DNA of 64,000 nt. Source: Neopestalotiopsis rosae. Its lineage: Eukaryota; Ascomycota; Sordariomycetes; Amphisphaeriales; Sporocadaceae. Shown piece by piece: positions 44,458 to 56,422 of this stretch; within the stretch, counting starts at the first letter, position 1; every line of letters starts with the position of its first letter. The stretch is taken from the NCBI GenBank assembly GCA_023078685.1, contig JALGAS010000002.1, positions 248,001 through 312,000 of the forward strand. Direction: 5' to 3'. The notes beneath the pieces were generated by a model, which was given only the letters and a program-made list of their open reading frames with translations, made no database searches and was not told the origin of the DNA. Made by a program: the position numbers and the translations under genes.

Positions 44458-46287
44458 TTAGTTGAAAGCTGTACTTTCAAACGATATCCGGCGGCGATGT
44501 GGAGGTATCGTTAGAAACACTGGCGGGGTCATTAATGCACCTCGACCTCTGCCCATCCCGTTACGAAGAGAGGTACGAAGAGAAATTCTTGGGTTCGTGG
44601 TCCGCAGCGCCAAGTTTCCACCCGCAGTCTCTACGAGATCTTGTATCCCAGGCGGCATAATCTGGAAACCCGCCCTGATGTACGCATCATTGATACGTTC
44701 CAGCTTGCTCTTTACTTCTTCTCTGACTTCATCCTCTATGTATTCTGAAGCTCGTAACCGAGTCTCGGCAAGAATGCCGGCGGGACATCTACCAGAGAAG
44801 TCCTTGCTCCCCATATTACAGAGATCGTGGCATTTTTCAAGTAAAAGAGCAACGACTCGATCTTGGGATTGTTCAGCGTCGTAATATGACTTGAAGTTGC
44901 AGTGATTTAGCCAGGGTCGCCACAAACATGCGGCAGCCTTGTGCAGAGGTGTTTGACCACTGCCGTTGGCGACATGACACAGAGCGCCTTGCTCGATCAA
45001 GAAGTTGGCTGTCCAAAGACGTGTATAATGGCTGCAGGCGAGATGCAAGGCACTGTTCCCTTGATCATCGACGGCGTTGATATTGTCAACGGCCCCTATC
45101 ATCGAATATATGACAGGCTTTCGTGTTTCCTGCCGCTTGTAGAAGTCAACAATCAAAGCCATTAGAGGCGTACGTCCAGTTGAGTCTGTTAGGTTCGGGT
45201 CGGCGCCTTGCTCAAGGAGATACGTTGCGAGCTCGGGAAGATATGATTCTGCCGCCAGGTGCATGGCCGTCTTGCCATCTCGATCCTTGTAATTTATGAC
45301 AGCCATTCCCATATCGTGGGCGCGCGCTGCCTGCATGCACTTCTTGATCTGGAGTAACTCACGGCCGCGCAGTGGAGAGTAGTTTCCAAACATGGGATGG
45401 AAGTCTTCCCCAAGAAACAGCCAATGAATAGGGGTACGACCCATGCTATCTCGTTGCGCGAGCATGCGGGCGGCGTCCGCTCCCCCAAGACGTAGCAGTG
45501 TCTGAACACGCTCGGCGCTCTTCCGGCCACACGCGTGATGTAAAGGTGTCACATTTATGAACATCTCCCATTGCGCATCATTCTGGCAGATATAGGAGCC
45601 TCCGGCAAATATATCGACGCCGGCGTGAAAAAGGCGTTCGATCAACGAGGGGCTTGCAAATCCCATGGCTGTTGTCAAGACGTTGTCCACGAGGAAGGGC
45701 ATCTCAATGTCTTGCCGACGTCGCGACTCTTCCATGATTCCATCCAAACCATCGGGCCATCGGTCGGCGGAATGAAGCTCTTGAAGTGGGTTTGAACCAG
45801 CATCAAGCAGTAGTTGCATAATTGCCTCGGCTTCCTCCGAATGGCAACTTAGGCCGGTGGCAATGAGAAGAGGCGTAGCACCACGTTTATCAATCCGCGC
45901 GAGCGCGTCTTGCAAGTTGCCGACACGATCGAGAAGAAGCTGTACCATGTTCAAACGACCATATGAGCAAGCATTATGGAGACGATAAGGATAAAGTGAT
46001 AAGGGTTTTATTGTTGTCGTTGTTGTTCCCTCCAACCTCAAAAGCTCGCGGAAGACGTGGAAGCTGTCTCTGAGCATCGCGTATTCGACGGGACCCCAGC
46101 CTGGATACCAGCCATGGTTGTAATCTGTCCATATCCATCGAATGCAGTCCGGTTCTTGTCGCACAAACTCCTTTAGAGCTTCAACGTTGTCATCATCGAT
46201 TATGAGTGACAGATGCGGAATGCTCAACCATCCCGGATCTGACGAGTTGATGCTGCGCCCCTTCTTTGAACAGTATGAAGTTTCCAT
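44458..46287 (-). CDS. Ankyrin-repeat protein
   Basis: An intronless gene for 609 residues starting METSYCSKKGRSINSS. At least five ankyrin units are visible: KRGATPLLIATGL, VTPLHHACGRKSAERVQTLL, MGRTPIHWLF, DGKTAMHLAAESYLPELATY with QGADPNLTDSTGRTPLM, and QGNSALHLACSHY with GSGQTPLHKAAACLW. The N-terminal part is a divergent helical repeat region, and the C-terminal 80 residues are basic and unstructured. No catalytic domain, NACHT or F-box is present. Such stand-alone ankyrin proteins are common in expanded families of ascomycetes, with unknown partners. Confidence 0.85.
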   Translation of the reverse strand: METSYCSKKGRSINSSDPGWLSIPHLSLIIDDDNVEALKEFVRQEPDCIRWIWTDYNHGWYPGWGPVEYAMLRDSFHVFRELLRLEGTTTTTIKPLSLYPYRLHNACSYGRLNMVQLLLDRVGNLQDALARIDKRGATPLLIATGLSCHSEEAEAIMQLLLDAGSNPLQELHSADRWPDGLDGIMEESRRRQDIEMPFLVDNVLTTAMGFASPSLIERLFHAGVDIFAGGSYICQNDAQWEMFINVTPLHHACGRKSAERVQTLLRLGGADAARMLAQRDSMGRTPIHWLFLGEDFHPMFGNYSPLRGRELLQIKKCMQAARAHDMGMAVINYKDRDGKTAMHLAAESYLPELATYLLEQGADPNLTDSTGRTPLMALIVDFYKRQETRKPVIYSMIGAVDNINAVDDQGNSALHLACSHYTRLWTANFLIEQGALCHVANGSGQTPLHKAAACLWRPWLNHCNFKSYYDAEQSQDRVVALLLEKCHDLCNMGSKDFSGRCPAGILAETRLRASEYIEDEVREEVKSKLERINDAYIRAGFQIMPPGIQDLVETAGGNLALRTTNPRISLRTSLRNGMGRGRGALMTPPVFLTIPPHRRRISFESTAFN

Positions 46288-46531
46288 TCCAGATTTCCGA
46301 GTAAACCACGAGAAGGGTCGTTAGTGTTGGCTCCAACTTGGAAGAGTCTCACTAGCAAAGAATGGAACTTGAGGGATATTTATATTTGTACATATGGACC
46401 ATTCATCTAGGCGCTAATCCGCATGCGGCCCGGCATCATACAGACCAGGCATCTTTCTTCGCTGCCTGGTTTATTCGCATTTAGAATCCCCTGAGATTAC
46501 ACAAAGTCGCGCAAGTTTGGAAACATCCATT

Positions 46532-47524
46532 TTATTTCCTTGCCAACAAGGATTGACATATTGTATCGGCAATCTCCCCGACAGTCTCTCGGTTGTTCTT
46601 CTCAAGACCTGTTTGCGACACGATCCGGAAAACATCGCCAACACCAGCGAACAACTCCGGGCCCCAACCACCATGACTCTGGAAAGTCGTTTCAATCTCC
46701 TCCATTTCTTTGATCCACCGATACGCCTTGCGCTGTGAACCGACCATGCTACTTTCGTGGATGGTTGCCACACTTGGGAAGTACTCTGCCAAGTGCTCAC
46801 GCAGGGGCTCTAGAACACCCATATGATACGCTGTAGTATATGCTTGTATAAAAACGGCGGCATGTCCCTTGTAAATTGCACCGAAACACATTTTTAGTCC
46901 GCTGGCAACGCCCACTGCGCTACCGACACGTCGAAAGTTCAGGAGTGACTTGAGCTTGGGTGTCCAAGGCACGGTGAGATCTGGGCCCGCGATGGTGATG
47001 GAAGGTCGAAACCACAACTGACCATCGATCATCTTGGGCGGAAAGCCAATAATTGCCCCGTCGATGAAGGCAAATCCACTTGGAGTCAGTGTGCTTTCGA
47101 TCTCCTTGCACAAGTCTGGCGAAATGGCGTTCATATCCACATATTGCAGCGGCGTAGCTCTCGACATACTCAAGGAGGCGTATGCAGCAGCGACTTTTCT
47201 GGCCAGAGGCAACGCTTCTGACGGTGGAACAATGGACAAGAGAATGGATGCTGTTTCCAGCAACTTGGTAAACGGCATCATCTTGACATTGAGTGATTTC
47301 GCCCTTTCCCAAGTTCTTCCACTCCGGCCGTCCAAGTTTGTGACAACGGGGTAAGAGTACCGCGTCAAAAGTGATGCGATGCCCGCGCCCATCTCGCCAA
47401 AGGACATGATGGCTATGGTGGGCCTCTGCGCGCCGGGGTTTCCATCGTCCAAGGGAGGCAGCAGACTGGTCCCAACGCCGATGAATGTCTTGTCTTGGGC
47501 CACCATGTCAAGCAAGGGCCTCAT
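46532..47524 (-). CDS. 6-phosphogluconate-dehydrogenase-like NAD(P)-binding oxidoreductase
   Basis: 330 residues from the first in-frame ATG (MRPLLDMVAQDKTFIGVG); the open frame extends upstream only with a TTG and meets a TGA. A Rossmann motif appears in TIAIMSFGEMGAGIASLL, followed by ILLSIVPPSEALPLARKVAA (cofactor-binding domain of the beta-hydroxyacid dehydrogenase superfamily). The C-terminal helical part (GSAVGVASGLKMCFGAIYKG) matches the DUF1932-type domain of phosphogluconate-dehydrogenase-like proteins. Substrate unknown. The ankyrin gene lies 244 bp downstream on the same strand. Confidence 0.82.
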   Translation of the reverse strand: MRPLLDMVAQDKTFIGVGTSLLPPLDDGNPGAQRPTIAIMSFGEMGAGIASLLTRYSYPVVTNLDGRSGRTWERAKSLNVKMMPFTKLLETASILLSIVPPSEALPLARKVAAAYASLSMSRATPLQYVDMNAISPDLCKEIESTLTPSGFAFIDGAIIGFPPKMIDGQLWFRPSITIAGPDLTVPWTPKLKSLLNFRRVGSAVGVASGLKMCFGAIYKGHAAVFIQAYTTAYHMGVLEPLREHLAEYFPSVATIHESSMVGSQRKAYRWIKEMEEIETTFQSHGGWGPELFAGVGDVFRIVSQTGLEKNNRETVGEIADTICQSLLARK

Positions 47525-48529
47525 GAAATGTAATTGAAGAACGGATAGAGGCAAGTGGGTGGACGTCCGTGTTGAAACGAGTTGATTGCGTTCTATCGCG
47601 GTGCACGAAAATTCTTTCAACGATCATGACAGTTTCCTGAGCGCGATGTTTCCGAAGTGGCTATAACGAGGCCGCGGAGCAATGGCATGATATCAATGCA
47701 CCGCGCATGCATTCAAGTCCATCTGATAGCTGATTTGCGATGATCTGTGCAATGATAAAAGTGCGTGGAAAGTGTCCATCGTCAATCGGAATTGCAAGCC
47801 GATGGTGGCACTAGGCCGGGGCGAGCCCTATGCATGCAACCAGACTATGGGCGCTATTTACTTCAGCCATCAGGCATAACTTGTAGTAATGCAGGGCAGA
47901 CGATAGACTGAAGCATTGAAATATAGCATGTGATTCTACAGCTATCGGTCGCACCAATCGTGTGCTCTTGCATCTGCGCACTTTCGATATGCGATTTACG
48001 TGTCAGCCCCTCCCCACTGCCATCATGCAGACCAAGTCATGCTCCAGCGACTGGAGCTTCATATCCATAAGCTTGTGAAGTTGCCTCGTCCCCGGAGACT
48101 ATCTTTGATCCATCCACGAAAAAAAGATAACACTGATCTTGGTTATCAGTATCTTTGCTATCTTCTGTCTACTCTTCATTGGTTTATCAGTTTCAGATTG
48201 CGAACACCAAGCTATCTCCAACCACTCCTCGGAGGCTGCACCCGCGATAGTCTCACCACCCTTCATGCAGGTTATCCAGGTCTTACACCTGATTGTGAAT
48301 GTGATACTGTATGATCTATCGGCGTGTATGATAAGGATGATAACGATAAACATACGAGAGTCATCGAACAGGCGCTGTCCGATTGTAACTCGACAGTTCA
48401 AGTTGCCAGTGAAGCGGCGCATAAATCCTATGCGTTGGGAAGGTTTGCGTGTGCCTATCTGTGTTTCCAACTTCAAAACCTATTCTATCAATCCCTTCAC
48501 TGTAGAAATAATTACCAAAGATCATCACC
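47525..48529. other. Divergent promoter region between the 6PGDH-like and proline dehydrogenase genes
   Basis: A 1-kb spacer with no supportable gene. The right end has a leader-like stretch with TATTCTATCAATCCCTTCAC just before the proline dehydrogenase ATG. Binding sites for a PrnA-like regulator would be expected here, but I cannot identify them by eye. Confidence 0.5.
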
Positions 48530-49980
48530 ATGGCCTCGAGCGCCGCTAGTGTTGTGCCCCGGAGTGTTCGCAGTCTGAACACCAGGTCGAGATCATTACC
48601 ACCTCTGTCTATCATGCCAATGTCGCTGCTCCTTCGCTCCTACGCACTCACATCGATCCTTGCATCCCCACGAATCTTGAAGCTATGTTTGCCTCTGATG
48701 AACAAAATGGCCAACTCACGGTCGGCTTTGCTTAACTTAGATCGGAATCCGCTTCTGCACGTCCTAGTCAAGAAGCTGTGTTTTGATCAGTTTAATGCCG
48801 GTGAGACGGAGACAGAAGTCAGAAAAACGATTGCAGACTTCAAAAGTCTCGGGTTCAGAGGTGTGATTCTTGGCTATGCAAAGGAGGTCAATGTCACTGG
48901 CGGTGACACTGACTTCGATGTCCATAGCTCTGCAGCTACAGATCTTGATTCCGAGTGTGTCAAGGCATGGAGAGACGGAGTTTTGAAGACGCTGAGAATG
49001 GTTGGCCAGGGAGACTTTTTGGCTGTCAAGTGAGTAGTGCCTTTTTATTTCTTTTACTCGAAACGTATACCGTACGTTTGGAAGACTGAATGAACTTGGC
49101 GAACAGATTTTCTGGTGCCAGTGAAGCCACTCTGAGCGCACTGGCACAGGGAGGCGAGCCCCCACAGAAGATGTGGGAGGCCATGCTCGAAATCTGCGAC
49201 GCGACAGCGAAGCAAGGTAGCCGGCTCTGGATCGATGGCGAGCAGCAGGACCTTCAGCCCACAATTGATGAATGGACGAGGCGCCTAATGCGCAGATACA
49301 ATCAGGGCGACAAGGCACTCGTCTATGCCACCATGCAGAGCTACCTTAAGAGCATGGAATTCAATATTGGCAAGCACCTCAGGATTGCTCAAGCGGAGGG
49401 CTGGATCTTTGCAGTCAAACTTGTGCGCGGTGCGTATATTGCGACAGAGAATCGCAGCCTGATTCACGATACGATTCAGGATACCCACAATGCATATAAC
49501 AACATTATAAAGAACATGCTGCGACAGGAATATCCAAATGTGCCTTGCAACGAGCCCTATCCTCGCTCCGAGCTGTTTCTGGCTACACATAATGAGGACA
49601 GCATCCATCAGGCATGGTCAACGCAGGAGTTGCTCCAGAAAGCCGGGAAGCCTACTATAGAGCTTGCTTTTGGTCAGCTTCAGGGGATGGCCGACGAGGT
49701 GGGCTGTAGTCTAGTCCAACTGGCCTCGGATGGGAAAGCGGCGAACACGAGCCACGCTTTGCAGGACGCCCGCGATGATTATTTGCTTGCCACGCCCAAA
49801 GTGTACAAATGTCTCACATGGGGGTCTACGCGCGAATGTATGCAATACCTTCTACGACGGGTGCGCGAGAATGCAGACGCGTTTGGAAGAACGAGGTACT
49901 GGACTGTGGGTTTTCGAAAAGAAGTCATGCGCCGATTGAAGAGACCTTTTCTACTCAGAGCTAAGGAGGAATCACAATAA
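48530..49980 (+). CDS. prnD: Proline dehydrogenase (mitochondrial)
   Basis: Two exons (48530-49029, 49107-49980), 457 residues. The N-terminus is Ser/Arg-rich (MASSAASVVPRSVRSLNTRS), as expected of a mitochondrial targeting sequence. The FAD-binding beta/alpha barrel contains DFKSLGFRGVILGYAKE, RLWIDGEQQDLQPTIDEWTR, VKLVRGAYIATENR, ELFLATHNEDSIHQAW and, near the end, YLLRRVRENADAFGRT, where the terminal arginines contact proline. It oxidises L-proline to 1-pyrroline-5-carboxylate and passes electrons to the respiratory chain. It belongs to a cluster with the P5C dehydrogenase and a PrnA-type regulator; expression is expected to be proline-inducible and subject to nitrogen/carbon repression (known for Aspergillus prn, inferred here). 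Confidence 0.93.
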
Positions 49981-50231
49981 GCTAGAAAATACCATTTCGC
50001 AAACCGTTTCGTAAGTCCACTTACATAGCTACTCATGAGCCAGGGCCTGACAAACACCACTTTGTTGCTTGTTGCCATTGATCTTTGCGCCTTATCATAA
50101 ACTAATATGCCAATATTATCAGCGATCATAGGATGATCCAACTGAGTGTTCCATGATACTTCGGCATATACTCATCTCACTTATTCCTGGTTTGGCGCGA
50201 AATCTTCGAATTCTTGACATTTTGAGTTTGT

Positions 50232-51203
50232 CTAGCTGCTATCGTCGAGAAATTTGTGAAGACCCTTTTCTTCATTCTTCAATTCAGTAGCCAGAGAAGG
50301 GCGAGGAAGCTCGAAAGTCTCTCGTACACGAGCATACGATATTCCCCCAAGCTGCACAACGGGACGCAGGATATCTAGGTCCAAGTTTTCCTGGCCCTCA
50401 TCCAATGCATCCTCGCGGGCCCAAAATCTCTTGGCTTCAATAATAGCTAAAGCGCCAGCTGGTTTACCCTGCTCCGCGTGACCATGATAATCCAAACTCT
50501 TCATCTCAAGCAGCTTCCCCTCGATTGAGAAGATGGCTTCCTGTACTCTTTTCGGGGCCACAGTGGATGAGTCCTGGGGCGTCAGACCGGAAAGCTCCCA
50601 TTCGGAGGTACCATGTAGAATATCGAGGGAGGTTGCGTTGGCGGCTTCAACGAAATGGTCCGACAGAATGTTGATGACGCATTCCCCAGTCTCTACCAGG
50701 TTCCTCTGCGTGTCTTTTGGTCGACTAGGACGCGCGGAAAATCCAACAACAAGGATGACAGGATCATGATCGACGACCTGGAAATAACTAAATGGTGCTA
50801 GATTTGGGACGCCATCCTTTGATAGCGTGCTGATGAAGCTGACTGGTCGCGGGATCGCAGAGACAAGAAGTTTGTAATTTGAGATCATTTTTCGACCCTC
50901 CGCTGCTGGGTCCACCTCGATATGTGACTTTTTGAGGGACGCGGCATCCGTCGAACCGTTGCCATACTTCCAATTCGGGTCAGGGGTTTGAGTCACGACA
51001 ATTTTCGATTTCGGGTCGAACTTCTCCCGGGTTGCCTCAGCTCTCTTGAACTGTTCTAATGTCGGCACGAGCACGAATGGGTTCGCCGCATGTGTCTTGG
51101 TGCTCTGCATTCGCGCAACTAAAAAGGGTGATCTCAAACTGTTGGGATTGAAACTTTTGGAAAGCGTGATTGAAGATGTTGGCTTGACTCGAAAGGATTT
51201 CAT
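50232..51203 (-). CDS. Flavin-reductase-like FMN-binding split-barrel protein
   Basis: A single-exon gene of 323 residues. A basic, Ser-rich N-terminus (MKSFRVKPTSSITLSKSFNP) could be a mitochondrial presequence. The split barrel starts at about residue 105: NYKLLVSAIPRPVSFISTLS, GVPNLAPFSYFQVV, VGFSARPSRPKDTQRNLV and ETGECVINIL, all standard for this family. Members reduce or bind FMN; the fungal group has no defined substrate. It sits between proline dehydrogenase and the regulator gene, so it may supply or sense reduced flavin in proline catabolism (inference). Confidence 0.87.
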   Translation of the reverse strand: MKSFRVKPTSSITLSKSFNPNSLRSPFLVARMQSTKTHAANPFVLVPTLEQFKRAEATREKFDPKSKIVVTQTPDPNWKYGNGSTDAASLKKSHIEVDPAAEGRKMISNYKLLVSAIPRPVSFISTLSKDGVPNLAPFSYFQVVDHDPVILVVGFSARPSRPKDTQRNLVETGECVINILSDHFVEAANATSLDILHGTSEWELSGLTPQDSSTVAPKRVQEAIFSIEGKLLEMKSLDYHGHAEQGKPAGALAIIEAKRFWAREDALDEGQENLDLDILRPVVQLGGISYARVRETFELPRPSLATELKNEEKGLHKFLDDSS

Positions 51204-51487
51204 TTCGTAATATTTTTGGAGGACCTTTGACGGAGAGCAATCGGATGTTGCTGGCAGAATTGCAGGAGTTTGAGGCTGCGATGGTCGCAGACTGAGAAGT
51301 GTATTTCCTTTCAGTCCGCTGTCGCTTCGGGATCTCGAAATACCTAGCAGTTTTAGCGTTCTAGTGCACTAATGGTACTCCATAGGTGCTAACCTAGGTA
51401 GGTCCCTAGCAGTGATCACGCCACGCCAAGTCTGTGGGCACGCGAGACTTCGGGATGGCACTCCGAGCAAGCGCAACTGTGAGTCAA

Positions 51488-54031
51488 TTACTCGTGATCG
51501 TCACCCCAAACCCATGCAAAAGGGTCCAACTCGGGCGCTGGTAGATAGTCGGGGAAGCTGTCATTGAGGAATTCTAGGGCTGACTCAAACATGACTTGTT
51601 GCTCCGAGGCGGCCCCACCATTTATACCGTGTCTGGCAGCGCTCGCTGCGGTGGACATAGGGCCCTGCGGGCCAACCGGCGTAGCATTGCCTTCCCGGAG
51701 GGCGGCGGCAGAACGCACGCGTTGCCGAAAGCTGTCGATTTCGAGGAGGTCCCGCTTGTAGGGCCCAAGAATTACGCATCCCCTTAGAGCCATGTCATCA
51801 ATGATCTTAAAAGTCTTACTAGCGTCCCAAGATTGGCTCAAGGGAATGATAATATCCACGAGAATAAGCACCACTGCGCTGGCGAACAGTGCGTCCACAT
51901 CGAAAGGGAGAAGAAGATCTAAAATTGTTCAGCTAAATAGAGCTATCCAATCGCAGGTATGGTCTGGTCTCGTGCTCACCTATGATTTTGTGCTCGCTCA
52001 GTTCACGGATGATTTCTTGGATATTCAAGGCTGCTTCAGTGCATAATCCGAGGAGATGCCGGACGGCGTCCGAGACGTTGCTATCATGGCCGTGTCCAAC
52101 CTTTTGCTCAAATATGAAGAATATTACAGGGCGAATGGTCATGATAGTGCACTAGCAAATAATTACTCATCCGTCATCACGCCGAGATCAGGCAAAATCT
52201 TTGAGTACCTACCAGATTGTGTAGTACATGTAATGAGGCTGCGGCTCTGGTCTCGTGGCTTACAAAAGTTGAAAAGTTCAGCTTGAGCTTCTCCTGCAGA
52301 ATTTTGGAGCCGTCTGCTTGTCGTTTCAATACCGATTGAATGGCGTGAACGAATCTCGATCCTAACTGGCGTGCAAGTCCTGGGCCGTAAATCACTGGTG
52401 CAAATGTCAACACCCGCGAATTCCCAAGAGCCAGAGTACAAACCTTGCAAGATATCACCAAGTTGTGACGATAAGTCGATATGAAAAGCCATGATAATCT
52501 CAGATACATTTGTAGCCGTTGCGAGCGAGGGCTTGATCAACCCAATATCTTCGTCGTGTAACCGGGGAGGCACTCCAATGAGGCTGGACAATTTGCGGTC
52601 CAGTACATAAGCAGTCCAGAACAACTTCGACCTGTGGGCAAACTCGACTTGACTTATCCTGGATACGTCATGTTTTCGATTGAGACCCAGCGCAAGGCAC
52701 ATGCCAATTGCATCTCCCAGCTACGATATTAGCACTATACGCATGCAGATAACCTAGTGAAAACATACATATCCATACGCAGCTAGCCGCATATCCATCA
52801 TCTGGAGAAACAGGGCTGAGGCGCATAATATCTCAATTGAGAGAATTGGGTCCTCGTACATGAAGTGCATATTTGGAAATGCTTGAACTGCGCGGACAAA
52901 ATAGTCGCGACCTGACGGTCCTGATGGACCGGGCTCGCGACTAGCGACGGACTTTCCCAGGCCTAGGACGATCAGCATCTGAATGAGCCACGGGTCAGTT
53001 GCTACGAATGCGTCAGTGTCTCGATTTCTACGGAAATCTCGAAACTTTCCTAGGAATAGAGTCTTGTCAAACAGATAGTACATGGATCCCAAAGAATAAG
53101 AGATTGTGCTTAGTAAATATTCGGCATATTCCAACGAGGGTATGTCGAGATTGTTGAGATCCACCGGCACGCGTTTCCATAGGACACCATATGCACCGTC
53201 TCTGATGTAGGATTTGTCGTGTAGTTCAGGGCCATTCCCGGTGTCCCTAATAAGCTCCCGCACTCGGCGACTGAATGACCAGGATGAGCTGTGACCCAGT
53301 TGTCCTGAGAGACTGTCAGTCACAATGACAGTAAGCTAGCACCCAGGCGAAATTCAGACACACTGTATTCATCTGCAGCAGTGAGCTGAGAGTCGATACC
53401 GGCCGACTCAAGCGTCAGTGGATGCACAGAGGAGTGCACCGCAGCACGAGGCGCGGCATGAGGGTCGGATTGGACCCGGGGATCCGGGGTGGGAGGTTCC
53501 TCTACATTTCCGGCACGGTCCGTGGTAGCTCGCGGACAGCCAACCCTCCCACCAGACTGCGCGAGGGGAAGCACCGGATCCACTGCTGTCAAAGGAGGTT
53601 CAGATATCCTAGGTCCGGATTCATGTGTCTCCGCGGACGAACCATGCCACGAAGCTGACGGCGTCGTGTGCTGAAGGGGTTGTTTGTCTGGTGCCCGATT
53701 TTCGAGCTCACGCAAGTATCTGCCAACGATTTAGCTCCTTACTCCCGTTGAGCTCATTTATGACGTATCGTCCTTCCAAGCATCCTTGCTTACTCCTCCG
53801 AAATGATCACTTTCTTGACTTTCGCCTCGAAGGCGCAGCGAATGTCCTTTGAAAGACACCTCTGACATGGCTCGTCCCCGCTGCATTTCAGTTTGTGCTG
53901 TCTGCAATTGACGCAGCTATGTTCAAGGGTTAGCCGTGGATGCATTGTAGCAGGGGTACAAGAAACAGTACGAACGCATTCATGGTCTTCCTCCTCTTGC
54001 GCGAGGAGCCTGAGCCAGATTCGCCACTCAT
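51488..54031 (-). CDS. prnA: Zn2Cys6 transcription activator, PrnA-like regulator of proline use
   Basis: Eight exons (54031-53976, 53916-53794, 53719-53364, 53304-52769, 52720-52444, 52394-52213, 52151-51980, 51918-51488), 710 residues. After a basic start (MSGESGSGSSRKRRKTMNA) comes the binuclear zinc cluster CVNCRQHKLKCSGDEPCQRC ... RC with spacing CX2CX6CX5CX2CX6C, then a coiled-coil linker (YLRELENR). A Pro/Ser-rich region of about 120 residues follows, then the fungal-specific regulatory domain (GYLGDAIGMCLALGLNRKHD, LFWTAYVLDRKLSSLIGVPP). The acidic end FPDYLPAPELDPFAWVWGDD is a likely activation segment. Position between proline dehydrogenase and P5C dehydrogenase matches the prnA role. 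The junction near 53364/53304 is the least certain splice. Confidence 0.87.
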
Positions 54032-54537
54032 CGTGAAATCTGTGGTTGTCGATGCGTGCTTGATTGAAGAATAAAATGACTAGTGGGACAGTAACCTCGC
54101 AGTTGCTGGCCCATGGAGAATTAGTGTTGGCAGGAACGATTTCTAGGGCGGACAGCTGCTAGCAGGCCTCCAGTGCTAAGCTCAATGTAGGTCCCCTCTC
54201 ACTCACGTTCAATACGATCACAACTCCTCCTTAACAATCATTATCGAATTTTATATATACCTGGTCGTGTGAGATTGACTAGAAACGGATGATATTGACA
54301 TGAGTCACGTAGAAAACCCATCGCCATCACCAATTGGCTTTGGCTGGCACCTAACGAATGGATCAACGGTAGCAGTTGCTGCAAAGCAATTATTAGTGGA
54401 TCGAGGCGCCTACAGGTCACCATTTGTATGCAACTTAGCGGACACTTCTACAGACACTTTCCCGCTCTCCCAGAATCATGCGACCGGGCGTCAAACCAAA
54501 CAAATGCGATCGCACTATAAATGCGCATTGACAAGAT
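54032..54537. other. Promoter of the PrnA-like regulator and 3' end of P5CDH
   Basis: Both neighbours are on the minus strand, so this 0.5-kb stretch serves as P5CDH terminator and regulator promoter. No coding sequence is supported. Confidence 0.5.
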
Positions 54538-56422
54538 CTATGCTTCGTTGCTTGGGTACTTGAAATCTGGTGTCCCTTCAAAATCCTCCTTGATTGCACG
54601 GACACTCGTAAATCGGCTCAACACATTGACAGACCCTACCTTGTCATTTGTACCACTCCCGCGCATTCCTCCAAACGGCTGCTGTCCTACGACCGACCCT
54701 GTACTCTTGGTGTTGATGTAAAAGTTGCCTGCAGAGTTTCGGAGCTCATCTTCCGCAAAACGAATAGCTGCGGCGTCGCAAGCAAAGATACTTCCTGTCA
54801 ATGCATACGGCGCTGTCGCGTCAATGACCCGAGGAATATTGGCCCATTCACTGTCGGGATACACATAAACGGCCAAGAGCGGGCCAAAAAGCTCCTTTTG
54901 CATGATCTCGTGGTGCGGATCGCTGGTCTGGTAGATGGTGGGGTGGACAAAGTATCCGGTCTCCTTTGACGCCTTTCCGCCGCATAGCAAAGTGAGTTTC
55001 GAATCCGTCTTTGCCTTTTCAATTACAGCAGCAAGCTTGTCAAACGATTGTTCGTGAATGACTGGATTTACGAAGTTGGTCACGTCTTCTGGACTTCCAA
55101 CCTTGATGGTCTCCATCTTCGCTAGCAAGTTCTCCTTGAAAGCTGGCCAGATGGACTCAGGAACGTATAACCGCGACCCGGCAGAGCATTTTTGCCCTTG
55201 AAACTCAAACGCACTTCGGATGGTGCAATTGACTGCATTTTGGATGTCTGCAGACTTGTGCACAAGGTGGAAATTCTTTCCTCCCGTCTCACCAACGATG
55301 CGCGGGAAATTCAAGAATTTGTCCTCTCCAGTGGCCTGGCCGATGCGCGCAGTCAATTGCTTAAAGACAGCGCTAGACCCTGTAAAGTTCAATCCAGCAA
55401 AGGCGCGATGCTCGAGGACAGTGGAGGTAATGTCTTCTGCGTCTCCTGCAACGAATTGAAGGACATTTTCAGGCAGACCAGCCTCGATCATGATCTTGTA
55501 CAGTAGCCAGGAGCTATGGAATGCCGAGGGGGAGGGCTTCCATACCACAGCGTTGCCCATGAGCAACGGCCCACATGCGAGTGTCGCCCCGAGGGCTGTG
55601 AAATTGAATGGCGAGATGGCGTAGACAAAGCCTTCAAGAGGCCGATACTCGAGGCGGTTCCACTGCGGCAAGAACGGTTAGGCAAGACTTCGAACCAAAC
55701 AGTCAAAACTCCACATACCATGCCACTGGGATTGACAGCAGGCTGTTGCTTGAACATATCCATAGCGCATTGGACATTGAAGCGCAAGAGATCGCATGTC
55801 TCAGCAGCTACATCAATTTCGGCCTGCCATATGTTTTTGCCCTGGCCAACCATGGTGGAAGCCATGAGAGCATGTCGGTACTTGCCGGCAACAAGACCAG
55901 CTGCGCGCAAGAAGATGCCTGCGCGGTCTTCGAAGGGTGTTCTTTCCCAAGAAGACTTCGCCAGCAGTGCACTTTCTATCGCATTCTGCACGTCGGCACC
56001 AGTGCTAGGAATGTACTCGGCCACGGCTTGTTTGTGATTCGAAGGATTGACTTGGCAGATTGATTCTGTACCATGACACTAGAACTGGTCAATTTCATTA
56101 CAAGTATTGTGGCAAGTCTGCGGTGGGATTTTACCTTGCTACTGTGGTCTAGCGAAACATTCACCGGGAGAGAAGATATCAGCTCTCTATAGGCCTTCAT
56201 AATATTGGCACGATCGGGGGAGCCCTTCTCGTAGCTTGGCTGTAGTGGGCCGTGTTAATAAACCATTGGATCTGTCAAAGTTGGGTCGATTTGTTTTATT
56301 CTACTTACAGAGGGCTCATTCTGGAAGAAAGGTTTAGTATAGCTCGACAAGGCCACCCGTAAGTCTGAAGACAGTCTTTTATGCTGGAGTCTTGTGCGCT
56401 TGAACAGCGATGAAATTGACAT
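54538..56422 (-). CDS. prnC: Delta-1-pyrroline-5-carboxylate dehydrogenase (mitochondrial)
   Basis: Four exons (56422-56309, 56239-56135, 56078-55719, 55662-54538), 567 residues. A basic presequence (MSISSLFKRTRLQHKRLSSD) leads into FFQNEPSPSYEKGS, a P5CDH N-terminal hallmark. The ALDH core has GFVYAISPFNFTALGATLA, the catalytic Glu in IVGETGGKNFHLVH and the catalytic Cys in FEFQGQKCSAGSR, with TGSVVGQQPFGGMRGSGTND near the end. It oxidises P5C/glutamate semialdehyde to glutamate with NAD+ in the mitochondrion, the second step of proline catabolism. The second intron was placed to keep ESICQVNPSNHKQAVAEY in frame. It is divergent from the RidA gene. Confidence 0.92.

Noticed and set aside
44462..44884. 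Open frame on the plus strand across the ankyrin gene
   Set aside because: It is the antisense shadow of a well-supported ankyrin-repeat coding sequence.
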